Of a stretch of 58,836 bases of DNA, positions 24,457 to 33,457 are shown piece after piece. The stretch spans positions 1 to 58,836 of the forward strand of contig CAAGJQ010000160.1 in the NCBI GenBank assembly GCA_900770295.1. The letters run 5' to 3'. Positions within the stretch are counted from its first letter, which is position 1; every line of letters starts with the position of its first letter. Origin of the DNA: an uncultured Oscillibacter sp. (GTDB taxonomy: Bacteria; Bacillota; Clostridia; Oscillospirales; Oscillospiraceae). Position numbers and translations under genes: made by a program. The notes beneath the pieces were generated by a model. That model searched no databases. It had not been told where the DNA came from and saw nothing but the letters and a program-made list of their open reading frames with translations.

Positions 24457-25725
24457 TTAGACCACCGCGTCGAACAGCGACAGCTGCACCATTTCCTGCT
24501 GGGGAAGCTGCGGCCGTTCCGCAGCAATCAGGCTCCGCAGCAGGCTGTCCGGAGTGAACCGCAGACCCTCCGGTATTTTGCCGGATGCAGTGAGGAAATA
24601 CTGGGCCCGCTTCATGCCCACGCCCAGCTTGGGCAGGTCGTCGATACGGAGCCGCCCAGCCCGCCGGGCGGACAGGATGCGCTTGGCAGAGGTGACACCC
24701 ACACCGGGGATACGGAGCAGCGTCTCATAGTCCGCCGTGTTGACCTCCACGGGAAAGAACTCCAAATGCGCCAGGGCCCAGCTGCATTTTGGATCCACCC
24801 GGGTGTCAAAATCCCGGTGCTGTTCATCCAGCAGCTCCTCGGCCCGGAACCCGTAGAAGCGCAGGAGCCAGTCCGCCTGATAGAGCCGGTGCTCCCGCAG
24901 AAGAGGCGGCTTTACGTCTTTGGCAGGCAGCAACGCGTGTTCCACCACCGGCACATAAGCAGAATAGAACACACGTTTCAGACGATAGCGGTCATATAAT
25001 CCCTGTGTCAGGCGCAGAATATGGAAGTCGGAATCCGGCGTGGCACCTACGATCAGCTGTGTGCTCTGCCCGGCGGGAGCAAATTTGGGTGCGTGGCGGT
25101 ATTTGACCAGTTCCTCCTTGCTCTGGCGGTTCCTGTTCTGGATCTGACGCATGGGGGCCAGGATGGCGGCTTTTGTCTTGTCCGGCGCCAGAGTTTTCAG
25201 ACCCGCCTCGGACGGAAGTTCGATATTGACGCTGAGCCGGTCCGCCAGCAGGCCCAGCTGCTCCACCAGCTCCGGTGCGGTGCCGGGGATGGTCTTGGCG
25301 TGGATATAGCCGTTGAACCGATAGGTCTCCCGCAGCAGCCGCAGAGTGCGGATCATCAGCTCCGTGGTGTAGTCCGGACTGCGAAAGACGCCGGAGGAGA
25401 GGAACAGCCCCTCGATATAGTTCCGGCGGTAGAAGCTGATGGTCAGGTCTGCCAGTTCTTCCGGTGTAAAGGCGGCCCGCCGGGTGTCGTTGCTGCGGCG
25501 GTTGACACAGTATTTGCAGTCGTAGACGCAGCGGTTGGTCAGCAGGACCTTCAGCAGGCTGACGCACCGGCCATCTGCGGAAAAGGTGTGGCAACAGCCC
25601 GCCACAGAGGTGGAGGTGTTGCCGATATAGCCTTTTTTGGCAGTCCGGTTTCCACCGCTGGAGGTGCAGGCGGCGTCATATTTGGCGGCGTCGGTGAGAA
25701 TGGTCAGTTTCTCCAGGACATCCAT
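24457..25725 (-). CDS. TIGR03916 putative DNA modification/repair radical SAM protein
   Basis: This 422-residue radical SAM enzyme has the cluster motif CVYDCKYC (C-x3-C-x2-C, about 77-84), preceded by the family start MDVLEKLTILTDAAKYDAAC and GYIGNTSTSVAGCCH. The C-terminus carries a helix-hairpin-helix (LLRIPGVGVTSAKRIL), implying DNA contact. The family occurs with TIGR03915 in Firmicutes; the reaction is not established. ATG 25725 gives the family-typical N-terminus; a TTG at 25782 would add an unsupported Pro/Gly leader. A micro-ORF ends 10 bp before this start. Transcription comes from the double-LexA-box promoter at 25881-25927. Confidence 0.88.
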   Translation of the reverse strand: MDVLEKLTILTDAAKYDAACTSSGGNRTAKKGYIGNTSTSVAGCCHTFSADGRCVSLLKVLLTNRCVYDCKYCVNRRSNDTRRAAFTPEELADLTISFYRRNYIEGLFLSSGVFRSPDYTTELMIRTLRLLRETYRFNGYIHAKTIPGTAPELVEQLGLLADRLSVNIELPSEAGLKTLAPDKTKAAILAPMRQIQNRNRQSKEELVKYRHAPKFAPAGQSTQLIVGATPDSDFHILRLTQGLYDRYRLKRVFYSAYVPVVEHALLPAKDVKPPLLREHRLYQADWLLRFYGFRAEELLDEQHRDFDTRVDPKCSWALAHLEFFPVEVNTADYETLLRIPGVGVTSAKRILSARRAGRLRIDDLPKLGVGMKRAQYFLTASGKIPEGLRFTPDSLLRSLIAAERPQLPQQEMVQLSLFDAVV

Positions 25726-25735
25726 GGCCCGGAGA

Positions 25736-25861
25736 TCAACGGACAGCGGCCCGGCGGTGGGACCGGCGGGCGGGACGCTCAATGGCGTCGATAATCCGGA
25801 ACAGCTGCGCGGTCAGGGAAGTTACACCCACCAGAATAAAAAAGAAGCTCCAACCAGTCAT
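25736..25861 (-). CDS. 41-residue membrane micro-ORF leading the SOS-type operon
   Basis: ATG 25861 has a strong aagggagga RBS on the minus strand. The product has a hydrophobic helix (WSFFFILVGVTSLTAQLF, residues 4-21) and an Arg-rich tail ending RRAAVR. Its stop is 10 bp before the radical SAM ATG, which has no good RBS of its own, so it may feed ribosomes to that gene. Small SOS-induced membrane peptides that delay cell division exist in other bacteria, for example SidA and YneA-type proteins; similarity here is by size and layout only. No homologue is recognised. Confidence 0.65.
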   Translation of the reverse strand: MTGWSFFFILVGVTSLTAQLFRIIDAIERPARRSHRRAAVR

Positions 25862-25880
25862 CGGAAAATCCTCCCTTGCA

Positions 25881-25927
25881 GAACTTTTGTTCGATTACAG
25901 TATAAATCGAACAAAAGTTCGTGTCAA
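25881..25927 (-). promoter_or_regulatory. SOS promoter with two LexA boxes
   Basis: On the minus strand TTGACA (plus 25922-25927) and TATACT (25899-25904) are 17 bp apart. The spacer holds a perfect Firmicute-type LexA box, CGAACAAAAGTTCG (25908-25921). A second, GAACTTTTGTTC (25881-25892), lies just downstream of the -10. LexA bound here would block RNA polymerase, so the micro-ORF, radical SAM and TIGR03915 genes should be DNA-damage inducible. Confidence 0.85.
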
Positions 25928-26053
25928 GAGAAAACTTATAAAAAACAAAAATAATGGTTTTCAAGGGAGGCATCCGGTTATTTGTGGACCTCTGCTCTTG
26001 ACCAACCGTGCTGTAAATGTCAGATAATGGAAGTGTATACAAGATTTAGCTTC

Positions 26054-26082
26054 TTGTCGTTAAATCGATACTGTGATAAAGT
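26054..26082 (+). promoter_or_regulatory. Candidate promoter of nhaC-iadA
   Basis: TTGTCG (26054-26059) and TAAAGT (26077-26082) with a 17-bp spacer, 42 bp before the nhaC start. Confidence 0.45.
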
Positions 26083-26123
26083 ATTAGCGTTTTCTGTCTA
26101 AAACAAACGGAGGAAAAAGACAC

Positions 26124-27575
26124 ATGAGAGAAAAGAACACACGTTCCAGACGCAGACCGACCTTCCTGGAGTCAATGGTCCCCATCATTGCCATGCTGGC
26201 GATCCTGACCATCGGCAAGGGCGTGATGGGTTACAGTACGGAGCCACTGCTGATCATGGTGGCCTGTGTGGCGGCGTTCGTGGCGTTTCGTGTGGGCGTG
26301 ACCTGGGACGAGATGCTGGAGGAGATCTCCCATAAAATCGCAAAGGGTATGCCCGCCATTCTGATCCTGATCTCGGTGGGGGCCCTGGTGGGGACCTGGA
26401 TGGCCTCCGGAACCATTCCCCTGATGATCTACTACGGAATCCAGATCGTAAATCCCCAGTGGATGCTGGTGACGTCCTTCCTGATCACCGCCGTGGTCTC
26501 CGTGGTCACCGGAACCTCCTGGGGCTCTGTGGCCACCATGGGCGTGGCGCTGATGGGGATTTCCGGCGCGCTGGGCGTGTCGCTGCCCGCCACCGCCGGC
26601 GCCTGCATCGCCGGTTCCTATCTGGGCGACAAGATGTCCCCGCTGTCCGACACCACCAACCTGGCGCCCATCGCCGCCGGAAGCAGCCTGTATGAGCATA
26701 TCGGACATATGTTCTACACGACGATCCCGGCCAGCATTGTCTCCCTGATCGTATACGCCATCGCCGGGCTGCAAGCCGATATCACGGCGGATGTCACCTC
26801 TGAGACAGTCACCACCATGCTGGACCAGCTGGACACCATGTACCACTGGAACCTCCTGCTGCTCCTCCCGGCCGTCATCGTCCTGGCCGGGTCCCTGCTG
26901 AGGAAGCCCACCATCCCTGTGATGCTGCTCTCCACGGCGGTGGCCGGTATCGAGGGCCTGGTCATCCAAGGCGTCTCCCTGAAGGATGTTCTCAGCGCCA
27001 CGGTGAGCGGCTTTGATGTGTCCATGATCCAGCGGGCCGGTTTTGACCCCGCCGCCTGCTCCGCGGAGATCACCAAGCTGCTGAACCGCGGCGGCATGAA
27101 CAGCATCATGAGCACGACGCTGCTGGTGTTCTGCGCCTTCTGCTTCGCCGGCATCATGAGCCGGGCGGGCTGTCTGGACGTGGTGCTGGAGAAGATCCTC
27201 GGCGCGGCAAAGTCCACCGGCGCTCTGATCACCGCCACCGTGGCCTCCTGCATCGTTATGGCTCTGACCACCGGCAACTCCTATCTGTCCATCCTGATCC
27301 CCGGCGAGATGTTCCGAGACGCCTACAAGGCCCGGGGCCTTGCCGCCAAAAATCTGTCCCGCACTCTGGAGGACGCGGGCACGGTGCTCGTGCCTCTGGT
27401 GCCCTGGTCCGCCGCCGGGGCCTATATGACCGCCACGCTGGGGGTGGAGACGCTGGAGTACCTGCCTTGGGCGGTGCTGTGCTACACCGGCTTTATCTTC
27501 GCCATCCTCTGGGGCTACACCGGCTTTGGCATCGCCAGACTGGATGACGGGAAAGAGAGAGAAGGGACAGTATGA
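26124..27575 (+). CDS. nhaC: Na+/H+ antiporter, NhaC family
   Basis: This 483-residue integral membrane protein has about 11-12 hydrophobic segments. Family landmarks are IVMACVAA-type helix 2, GMPAILILISVGALVGTWMASG, TGTSWGSVATMG, and SYLGDKMSPLSDTTNLAPI. NhaC proteins exchange sodium (or coupled organic ions such as malate/lactate) for protons. RBS acggagga fits ATG 26124. Its stop overlaps the start of the isoaspartyl dipeptidase gene in ATGA, so the two are translated together. In amino-acid catabolic contexts NhaC members often act as substrate carriers, so uptake of a dipeptide or acid by this one is possible. Confidence 0.88.
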   Translation: MREKNTRSRRRPTFLESMVPIIAMLAILTIGKGVMGYSTEPLLIMVACVAAFVAFRVGVTWDEMLEEISHKIAKGMPAILILISVGALVGTWMASGTIPLMIYYGIQIVNPQWMLVTSFLITAVVSVVTGTSWGSVATMGVALMGISGALGVSLPATAGACIAGSYLGDKMSPLSDTTNLAPIAAGSSLYEHIGHMFYTTIPASIVSLIVYAIAGLQADITADVTSETVTTMLDQLDTMYHWNLLLLLPAVIVLAGSLLRKPTIPVMLLSTAVAGIEGLVIQGVSLKDVLSATVSGFDVSMIQRAGFDPAACSAEITKLLNRGGMNSIMSTTLLVFCAFCFAGIMSRAGCLDVVLEKILGAAKSTGALITATVASCIVMALTTGNSYLSILIPGEMFRDAYKARGLAAKNLSRTLEDAGTVLVPLVPWSAAGAYMTATLGVETLEYLPWAVLCYTGFIFAILWGYTGFGIARLDDGKEREGTV

Positions 27576-28729
27576 TCAAACTGCTGAAAAACGCCCGGGT
27601 TTACGCACCGGCGCCCCTGGGCAAAAAAGACCTCCTGATTGTGGGGGAGAAAATCTGCCGCGTGGACGACAGGATCGACGGCTATGACGGCCTCCCGGAC
27701 GTGGAGGTGTTCGACCTGACCGGCAAGCTCCTGGTTCCCGGCTATATCGACCTGCATGTCCACATCACGGGCGGCGGCGGAGAACAGGGTCCGGCCTCCC
27801 GGGTGCCGGAGCCCCGGCTGAGCGCGTTCACCACCAGCGGCATCACCACCGTGGTGGGCCTGCTGGGCACCGATGGCGTGACCCGCAGCGTGGAGAATCT
27901 GGTGACCAAGGCCCGGGCTCTCACGGAGGAGGGCATCACCGCCTACTGCCTGACCGGCTCCTACGGCTATCCGCCCACCACCATCACCGGCAGCGTGGAG
28001 AAGGATATCATGATGATCCCGCCCATCATCGGCGTGAAGGTGGCGGTGTCCGACCACCGCAGCTCCAACCCCACGGGAGAGGACCTGATCGCGCTGGCCT
28101 CCGCGGCCCGTAGGGCCGGACTGCTGAGCGGCACACCGGGCCTTGTCACCATGCACATGGGTACAGGGAAGGGAGGACTGGGCCCTGTTTTCAACGCCCT
28201 GGACCACTCCGATATCCCCGCCAGAAACCTGCTGCCCACCCACATGCTCCGGACGCCGGAGCTGGTGGATCAGGGCGCGGAGCTGGTGCGCCGGGGCGGC
28301 TATATGGACTGCACCGCCGGCGGCGATGAGGAGAGCATGGAGGAGGGAGCCGCCATGCTGCTGGACCTGCTGGGCCGGGACGGCGTCACCGCAGACCGCG
28401 TCACCCTGTCCAGTGACGCCTTTGGCAGCCAGCCCCGGTTCAACGGGGCGGGGGAGTGCGTCGGATTGACCTACGCGTCTCCCGAGTACCTGCACAAGAC
28501 CATCCGGAGTCTGGTCCGCCGGGGCCTGCCTCTGGAGGAGGCCCTGAAGCTGCTGACCTCCACCCCGGCTGATGTGCTGGGCATGACCGGTCGGAAGGGC
28601 TGCGTGGCCCCAGGCGCTGACGCGGACCTGCTGATTCTGGGGGACGGCCTGGAGATCGACAGCCTGTTCGCCAGGGGAAAAACCGCCCTGTGGCAGGGAG
28701 AGGCCCTGATGAAGGGGCGCTTTGAATAA
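27572..28729 (+). CDS. iadA: Beta-aspartyl (isoaspartyl) dipeptidase
   Basis: This amidohydrolase-superfamily metallopeptidase hydrolyses beta-aspartyl dipeptides left by damaged proteins. The 385-residue sequence has the metal site DLHVHITGGGG, SGITTVVGLLGTDG, YCLTGSYGYPP, HMGTGKGGL, NLLPTHMLRT and the C-terminal metal Asp region SSDAFGS. Length is normal for IadA. It overlaps nhaC by 4 bp and ends at a strong terminator. The pair suggests recovery of aspartate from isoaspartyl peptides. Confidence 0.93.
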   Translation: MIKLLKNARVYAPAPLGKKDLLIVGEKICRVDDRIDGYDGLPDVEVFDLTGKLLVPGYIDLHVHITGGGGEQGPASRVPEPRLSAFTTSGITTVVGLLGTDGVTRSVENLVTKARALTEEGITAYCLTGSYGYPPTTITGSVEKDIMMIPPIIGVKVAVSDHRSSNPTGEDLIALASAARRAGLLSGTPGLVTMHMGTGKGGLGPVFNALDHSDIPARNLLPTHMLRTPELVDQGAELVRRGGYMDCTAGGDEESMEEGAAMLLDLLGRDGVTADRVTLSSDAFGSQPRFNGAGECVGLTYASPEYLHKTIRSLVRRGLPLEEALKLLTSTPADVLGMTGRKGCVAPGADADLLILGDGLEIDSLFARGKTALWQGEALMKGRFE

Positions 28730-28751
28730 GAGGGCTTTCCAGCGGATACAA

Positions 28752-28785
28752 AAAAGAGGAGTCTCATTTCTGAGACTCCTCTTTT
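28752..28785. terminator. Bidirectional terminator between iadA and the aldolase gene
   Basis: A perfect 15-bp stem (aaaagaggagtctca) with TTTC loop and A/T-rich flanks between convergent genes. Confidence 0.9.
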
Positions 28786-28836
28786 GACAAAAACAGTTGA
28801 TTTTCAATCTCTGAAAAGTATATATTCTTTACAGAT

Positions 28837-29868
28837 TTACCGGCACTTTTCCAGGTCCCTGAGGAAGTTCTCCACGGCGGATTCCGGCGTGGCCCAGCTG
28901 GTGACCAGACGGATGCGGGTGTGGTCCGCGTCTACAACGCCGTCGATCTCAAACTCGTAGCCCATGTCCTGGAGCCGGGTCACCACCGTGTTGGGCAGCA
29001 CCGGGAACTGCTGGTTGGTGGGGGAGGCCACCGGGAAGGGATAGCCCAGCGCCGTGATGCCGTCCCGCAGGCGGAAGGCCAGCTCGTTGGCGTGGCGGGC
29101 GGCGTCGAAGAAACGGTCGTTTTCCAGCAGCGCCTGGAACTGGACGCCCAGCAGGCGGCCCTTGGCCAGCACGGCGCCCCGCTGCTTCATGTGCCAGCGG
29201 AAGTGGGCCTTGGGGGATTCGTTGGTCAGTACCACGGCCTCGCCGAAGAGCAGGCCGTTCTTGGTGCCGCCGATGTAGAAGACATCCGTCAGCGCCGCCA
29301 GGTCCGGCAGGGTCAGGTCGTTTCCGGGAGAGGTGAGGGCGGAGCCCAGACGGGCGCCGTCCAGGAACAGGTACAGGCCGTGCTCGTCGCAGCAGCGCCG
29401 CAGGGCGGTCAGCTCGGCCTTCGTGTAGATGGTGCCGATCTCCGTGCTGTCGGAGATGTACACCATGCGGGGGAGGACCATGTGTTCGGTGCCGTTGTGC
29501 TCCGCCAGAACGGACTCCACCAGAGCGGGAGTCAGCTTGCCGTCGGGCGCATAGATGTCGCAGACCTTGTGGCCCGTGGCCTCGATGGCGCCGGTCTCAT
29601 GGGTGTTGACGTGGCCGGTGTGGGCGGCGATGACCGCCTCGTAGGACTGCAAAAATGCGTCGATGACCACCAGATTGGTCTGGGTGCCGCCCACCAGAAA
29701 GTGGACGTCGGCGTCCGGGGCCTGGCACAGGCTGCGGATCAGATCGGCGGCGGACTTGCAGCGGGGGTCCATGCCGTAGCCGCAGGTCTGCTCCGGATTG
29801 GTGTCGGATAGGGCCTGAAGGACGGCGGGGAGGGCGCCTTCACTGTAATCGTTGCGGAAGCTGTACAT
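28837..29868 (-). CDS. Threonine aldolase / beta-eliminating lyase family enzyme
   Basis: This 343-residue PLP-dependent fold type I enzyme begins MYSFRNDYSEGALPAVLQAL. The PLP lysine lies in YIGGTKNGLLFGE (about residue 204) and the Asp contacting PLP in YLFLDGARLGSAL. Low-specificity threonine aldolases of this group cleave L-threonine or allo-threonine to glycine and acetaldehyde; some relatives act on other beta-hydroxy amino acids. RBS aggcaggt precedes ATG 29868. It has its own promoter at 30035-30063 with a leader of about 160 nt. Confidence 0.9.
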   Translation of the reverse strand: MYSFRNDYSEGALPAVLQALSDTNPEQTCGYGMDPRCKSAADLIRSLCQAPDADVHFLVGGTQTNLVVIDAFLQSYEAVIAAHTGHVNTHETGAIEATGHKVCDIYAPDGKLTPALVESVLAEHNGTEHMVLPRMVYISDSTEIGTIYTKAELTALRRCCDEHGLYLFLDGARLGSALTSPGNDLTLPDLAALTDVFYIGGTKNGLLFGEAVVLTNESPKAHFRWHMKQRGAVLAKGRLLGVQFQALLENDRFFDAARHANELAFRLRDGITALGYPFPVASPTNQQFPVLPNTVVTRLQDMGYEFEIDGVVDADHTRIRLVTSWATPESAVENFLRDLEKCR

Positions 29869-30019
29869 GTTTTTTACCTGCCTTTTGAAAAAATAACAAA
29901 TGAAAATTGGAGATGTAACGGCATGCTGCCGGAGCCAAAGAACACGTGGTCCCGCTGCGGCGCAGCGGATCTGAATGTTAGCGCATTCAAATGCGCACCC
30001 TGTTTATCAAGCTGTGCGT

Positions 30020-30063
30020 GAATGCTTAACAAGCATTCTACAAAGAATCCCCATTCTTGTCAA
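30020..30063 (-). promoter_or_regulatory. Promoter of the aldolase gene with overlapping palindrome
   Basis: On the minus strand TTGACA (plus 30058-30063) and TAGAAT (30035-30040) are 17 bp apart. The palindrome gaatgcttaacaagcattc (30020-30038) overlaps the -10 and start site and is a candidate operator. Confidence 0.75.
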
Positions 30064-30254
30064 TCTATCTGCCGAATTGCACGATCGGCAATATGGCATA
30101 AGACAAACAGAGGCGCCTGCCTGCGCCCCTGTTTTTGCTCAAATAAAATGACCGTCCGCCGGGCGGTTTATAAGCGGAAATGATCCGCCAATGTATTGCT
30201 CTAAGGCCAAGCTTCAAAATACAGATATTTCTGAAAAGCGCACGGGAAAAGCCC

Positions 30255-30290
30255 GGCCGGTTTATGCTGGACATATCGCATAAACCGGCC
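30255..30290 (-). terminator. Hairpin after the double-PucR regulator gene
   Basis: A perfect 13-bp stem (ggccggtttatgc) with 10-nt loop; on the minus strand it is followed only by gggctttt, so termination may be weak. Confidence 0.55.
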
Positions 30291-30367
30291 ATGGGGGTAT
30301 CGTGTATTCTGTTCGGCGGACAACAGGCTGCGCTATAAGACCATTACAGACTGACCGTGGGAGCGGA

Positions 30368-33319
30368 TCAATCTTCCAATTCCTCGACAGGGACGGCGGA
30401 TGAGCTTTGCTCACCGGACAGCGGCATGGCCCAGATCAGGGAATGGCCGGTTTTGGAACAGATATCCTGCAGGCGGTAGATTTTCACAGCGATTTGAATC
30501 ACAATGCGGTCCTGTACAAGAGAAAAATCTGCCTGGAGAAGTTCCTGGATCTTCGCAATTTTTTTGTGCAGGCAGTTTCTGTGCATTCCGCTTTTTCGTG
30601 ATGCCTCATTGATTGAAAAATTCGAGTTGAGATAGGCCTCCAGTGCGCAAAGGAGGCTTGCCCGGTATTTGTTATCATAATGGAGCAGAGGGGTGATGTA
30701 GGACTGATACAGGTACTGAAAAATAGGGTTTCCCCACATTGTACAGATAATGTGGTATATCGTGTAATCGTTGTAATTGTATATGTGTGCCTCTGGGGAG
30801 AGCATGGTTCCAATCGTCATGGAAAAGCTGGCTTCTTTATACGCGTCGAAAATTCGCTTGGGATGTGTGCAGGGCTTGCTGACACTGATTTTAACCGGAA
30901 GGTCTGGAGAATTCTTTTGGATGACCGTGTAAAGCTCCGACAGAAATACCTGAATATCTATGGGACGGCTTAGATCGGACGCCTCCAGCAGCAAGGTCAT
31001 AAAGCCGGAGGTACTGCCGCAGAGAAATACGGAAACGGTATCGTGAAAGAGCGCTTTCATACTTGAAAAGACGTGATTTTTTTGGCGGGAGGAAAGGGGA
31101 GCGCAAGAAACGATGGCGATAAACCGCTGTGCCTGAATGGGAATCCCCAAACGGCTGCATTCTTTTTGCAGCAGGAACTCGTCCTGAAAGCGCCCGATAA
31201 TCAGCTTGGAATAGAAGTCCACCCGGGACTCACTGGCGATACCGCAAAATCGCTTTGGCACCAGCCATGCCGCAATATATGGGCTGAGACACTCCAGACA
31301 TTGAAGATCTCGCACAGAGATATCTCTGGACTGCTGATAATTGATGGTGAGAAATGCGATAGGATACTTTCCGTGCAGAACCTTCGCGGCCACAAAGTTC
31401 ATGTTTTGAACACGGAAGCAAACGAAAGTTCCCGCATTGTGGAGCCGGAATCCGTTTTCCTTCAGAACTTGCCCGATATTTAAAAGGGTCAGAGAGTTGT
31501 GCCGCGTAAAACAAGTATAGTCATCAGCGGAGTACAGGTCGACCGGGTGGTCGATATAGCTGTTTGTCAGACTGAGCAGATCTTCAAACGTGGAAGTTCC
31601 CGAGGAGGCCAGAGCCTGGAGCCTGGACGCGAATTCGATGGTTTCCGGAAAAAACTCTTCATGGATATCCGGAAGCTCACAGTTCCAGAGAATGGAATGG
31701 GAGGCAGTTGGCTTGCAGGTGAAAAACTCCGGAATTTGGAATGGAGGGGGAGCGCTGTACAGCAGCTCATCAAAGCGCAGCAGCATCTGAAGCAGGAGCT
31801 GCGATTCCTGACTTTTCAGATCCAGTCCGGTGTGCTTGTGGATCGTGGTCAGCCGGTCATATAAGCTGTTCCGGTGAAGCAGAAGCTCTGCGGAAGCTTT
31901 TTGAACATTGAAATTACAGGCGGCCAGAACGGACAGGCAATGGATGGTGTTAGAGCTGTCCTGGTATCGCAATTGGTCGATGATGGTGCTGTACAGACTG
32001 AGAAAGATGGGGTTTTCTTTGAAAAAATCTGCCAGATAGTAAGAAATGTAGTGCTTAAGGCAGTAAATATTCTCCTGCGGGGCTACGATCAAGCCGATGC
32101 GGAGCAGAGCGATGGCCACCTTATAGCTGCCTTGCAGCTGGTCAAGACTATTGCAGATGGTCCCCATACTTATGACGATTTTGCAGTCCTTTGTAAAAAA
32201 GGACTGATTGATGCGGACGAGGAAAGAATTGAGAAACTCCTTACAGTCCGCAATATGTTCCGGAATATGCCCGGACAATACGCTGACGATTACGGAGTGC
32301 TCTGCGAGAGTAATGTAGTCTATCGTAAAGGGACAGAATTTCAGAACGGTTGAATTTGTCCGAAATCTGTCGGCGGCGGATGGCTCTGAAAACTGTAGAG
32401 CAACGACCATTCGCCGCTGTTCCATGGGACAGTTCAGCAGACGGGCGTTATCCGTGATATCCTCTGCACTCTGGACACTTTCAGAGAACAGCAGATCGTG
32501 GAAAAAGCTCTCTTTGTCCATACGCTGGTACTGCCGGTTGGACATCAGCTCTATCATCCGGGCTGTGATTTTGGGGATGCACTGGCGAAGCAGCATGGAA
32601 TCCCCCTCAGGAAATGCGGGAAAATCCGATGCGGCAACCAGATACCCGACAGCGTTTGGAATCTTTAATGCAAAAGCGCGCCCTTGGCCGGCGGGAGCAT
32701 CGAAATCAAGGACGGAGTCTGCGGGAGCGGCCGACATGCAGTCAGACAGAGCGGCGGTGATCTCTGAACCGGAGAGGGCGCTGGACAGCGAGGGAAAGTG
32801 ATCGTTTGGAAAGTACAGCCCCGCCTCATACCCCAGAACATCTCGGAGAAGGGCGATACAGCTGATTGCCGTGTCAGGAGTTCCGTCGACTGAAGCTGTG
32901 AGCTGCGCTGAAAACCGGGCGAAGCACCAGGATGTGTAGCTGCCGCTCAGCAGATGGCGGCAGGCATCCAGCAGGAGCGTGGGGTCCTTCGCCTCGGGGA
33001 TCACGCATACCGGGCAGGAGAGGCGTGACAGTGCTTCCTCATATTGTTTTCCGGGCACTCCGGCGGGCAGGCAGAGGCATACTCCCGCGATATCCTGGTG
33101 TTCCAGGACCCCCAGCGCTCGAAGAAGCCACGTTTTCTGATGCTCCTGCTCTCCCGGAGAAAGGAGAACCAGGGCGTTTGAGGGAACAGGAGAAGGGGGT
33201 GCCTCGTCATCCAGCAGGATACAGTCTGTCGCTGAAATAACGACTGGAGATGTTCCGGCCGGAGAAATGGCTCGGCGAAAATCAAAGTGGAGAGGAGTTC
33301 CGTTTAAAATGAGAGCCAC
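30368..33319 (-). CDS. PucR/CdaR-like regulator with two DNA-binding domains
   Basis: This 983-residue protein reads as two CdaR/PucR-type units in tandem. The first has a sensor-like N-terminus and a C-terminal HTH_30 helix-turn-helix at about 458-515 (CNFNVQKASAELLLHRNSLYDRL type). The second repeats the plan with an HTH at about 889-950 (SNFSINEASRKSGMHRNCLH). Ordinary PucR regulators are 350-550 residues with one such domain. They activate catabolic genes in response to the substrate. GTG 33319 follows aaagggggt. It is divergent from the TRAP operon, sharing a 276-bp control region, so it most likely controls that operon. Confidence 0.82.
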   Translation of the reverse strand: MALILNGTPLHFDFRRAISPAGTSPVVISATDCILLDDEAPPSPVPSNALVLLSPGEQEHQKTWLLRALGVLEHQDIAGVCLCLPAGVPGKQYEEALSRLSCPVCVIPEAKDPTLLLDACRHLLSGSYTSWCFARFSAQLTASVDGTPDTAISCIALLRDVLGYEAGLYFPNDHFPSLSSALSGSEITAALSDCMSAAPADSVLDFDAPAGQGRAFALKIPNAVGYLVAASDFPAFPEGDSMLLRQCIPKITARMIELMSNRQYQRMDKESFFHDLLFSESVQSAEDITDNARLLNCPMEQRRMVVALQFSEPSAADRFRTNSTVLKFCPFTIDYITLAEHSVIVSVLSGHIPEHIADCKEFLNSFLVRINQSFFTKDCKIVISMGTICNSLDQLQGSYKVAIALLRIGLIVAPQENIYCLKHYISYYLADFFKENPIFLSLYSTIIDQLRYQDSSNTIHCLSVLAACNFNVQKASAELLLHRNSLYDRLTTIHKHTGLDLKSQESQLLLQMLLRFDELLYSAPPPFQIPEFFTCKPTASHSILWNCELPDIHEEFFPETIEFASRLQALASSGTSTFEDLLSLTNSYIDHPVDLYSADDYTCFTRHNSLTLLNIGQVLKENGFRLHNAGTFVCFRVQNMNFVAAKVLHGKYPIAFLTINYQQSRDISVRDLQCLECLSPYIAAWLVPKRFCGIASESRVDFYSKLIIGRFQDEFLLQKECSRLGIPIQAQRFIAIVSCAPLSSRQKNHVFSSMKALFHDTVSVFLCGSTSGFMTLLLEASDLSRPIDIQVFLSELYTVIQKNSPDLPVKISVSKPCTHPKRIFDAYKEASFSMTIGTMLSPEAHIYNYNDYTIYHIICTMWGNPIFQYLYQSYITPLLHYDNKYRASLLCALEAYLNSNFSINEASRKSGMHRNCLHKKIAKIQELLQADFSLVQDRIVIQIAVKIYRLQDICSKTGHSLIWAMPLSGEQSSSAVPVEELED

Positions 33320-33348
33320 TGTGTATACCCCCTTTTATATTTGAACTC

Positions 33349-33378
33349 AGTATAAATTATCACGGCGGAAAAAATCAA
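33349..33378 (-). promoter_or_regulatory. Promoter of the double-PucR regulator gene
   Basis: On the minus strand TTGATT (plus 33373-33378) and TATACT (33349-33354) are 18 bp apart. Confidence 0.6.
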
Positions 33379-33457
33379 GCAGGGTGTGACAATTTGCCAG
33401 GGAAAGAGACGGAAAATGTGTACATTCGGCAAACTATGCAGAGAGAAAGTAACTGCA

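Larger units (their letters stand above)
29869..30367. other. Intergenic region upstream of the aldolase gene
   Basis: No gene is seen in these 499 bp. They contain the aldolase promoter, a palindrome at its -10 (30020-30038), an imperfect hairpin followed by T5 on the plus strand (30105-30136), and the terminator-like hairpin 30255-30290 behind the long regulator gene. Several short palindromes in the leader (such as gcgcattcaaatgcgc near 29980) suggest structure but match no riboswitch class I know. Confidence 0.6.

Noticed and set aside
25726..25782. TTG start for the radical SAM protein at 25782
   Set aside because: It would add a Pro/Gly leader not typical of the family and overlap the micro-ORF out of frame; ATG 25725 fits the family N-terminus.
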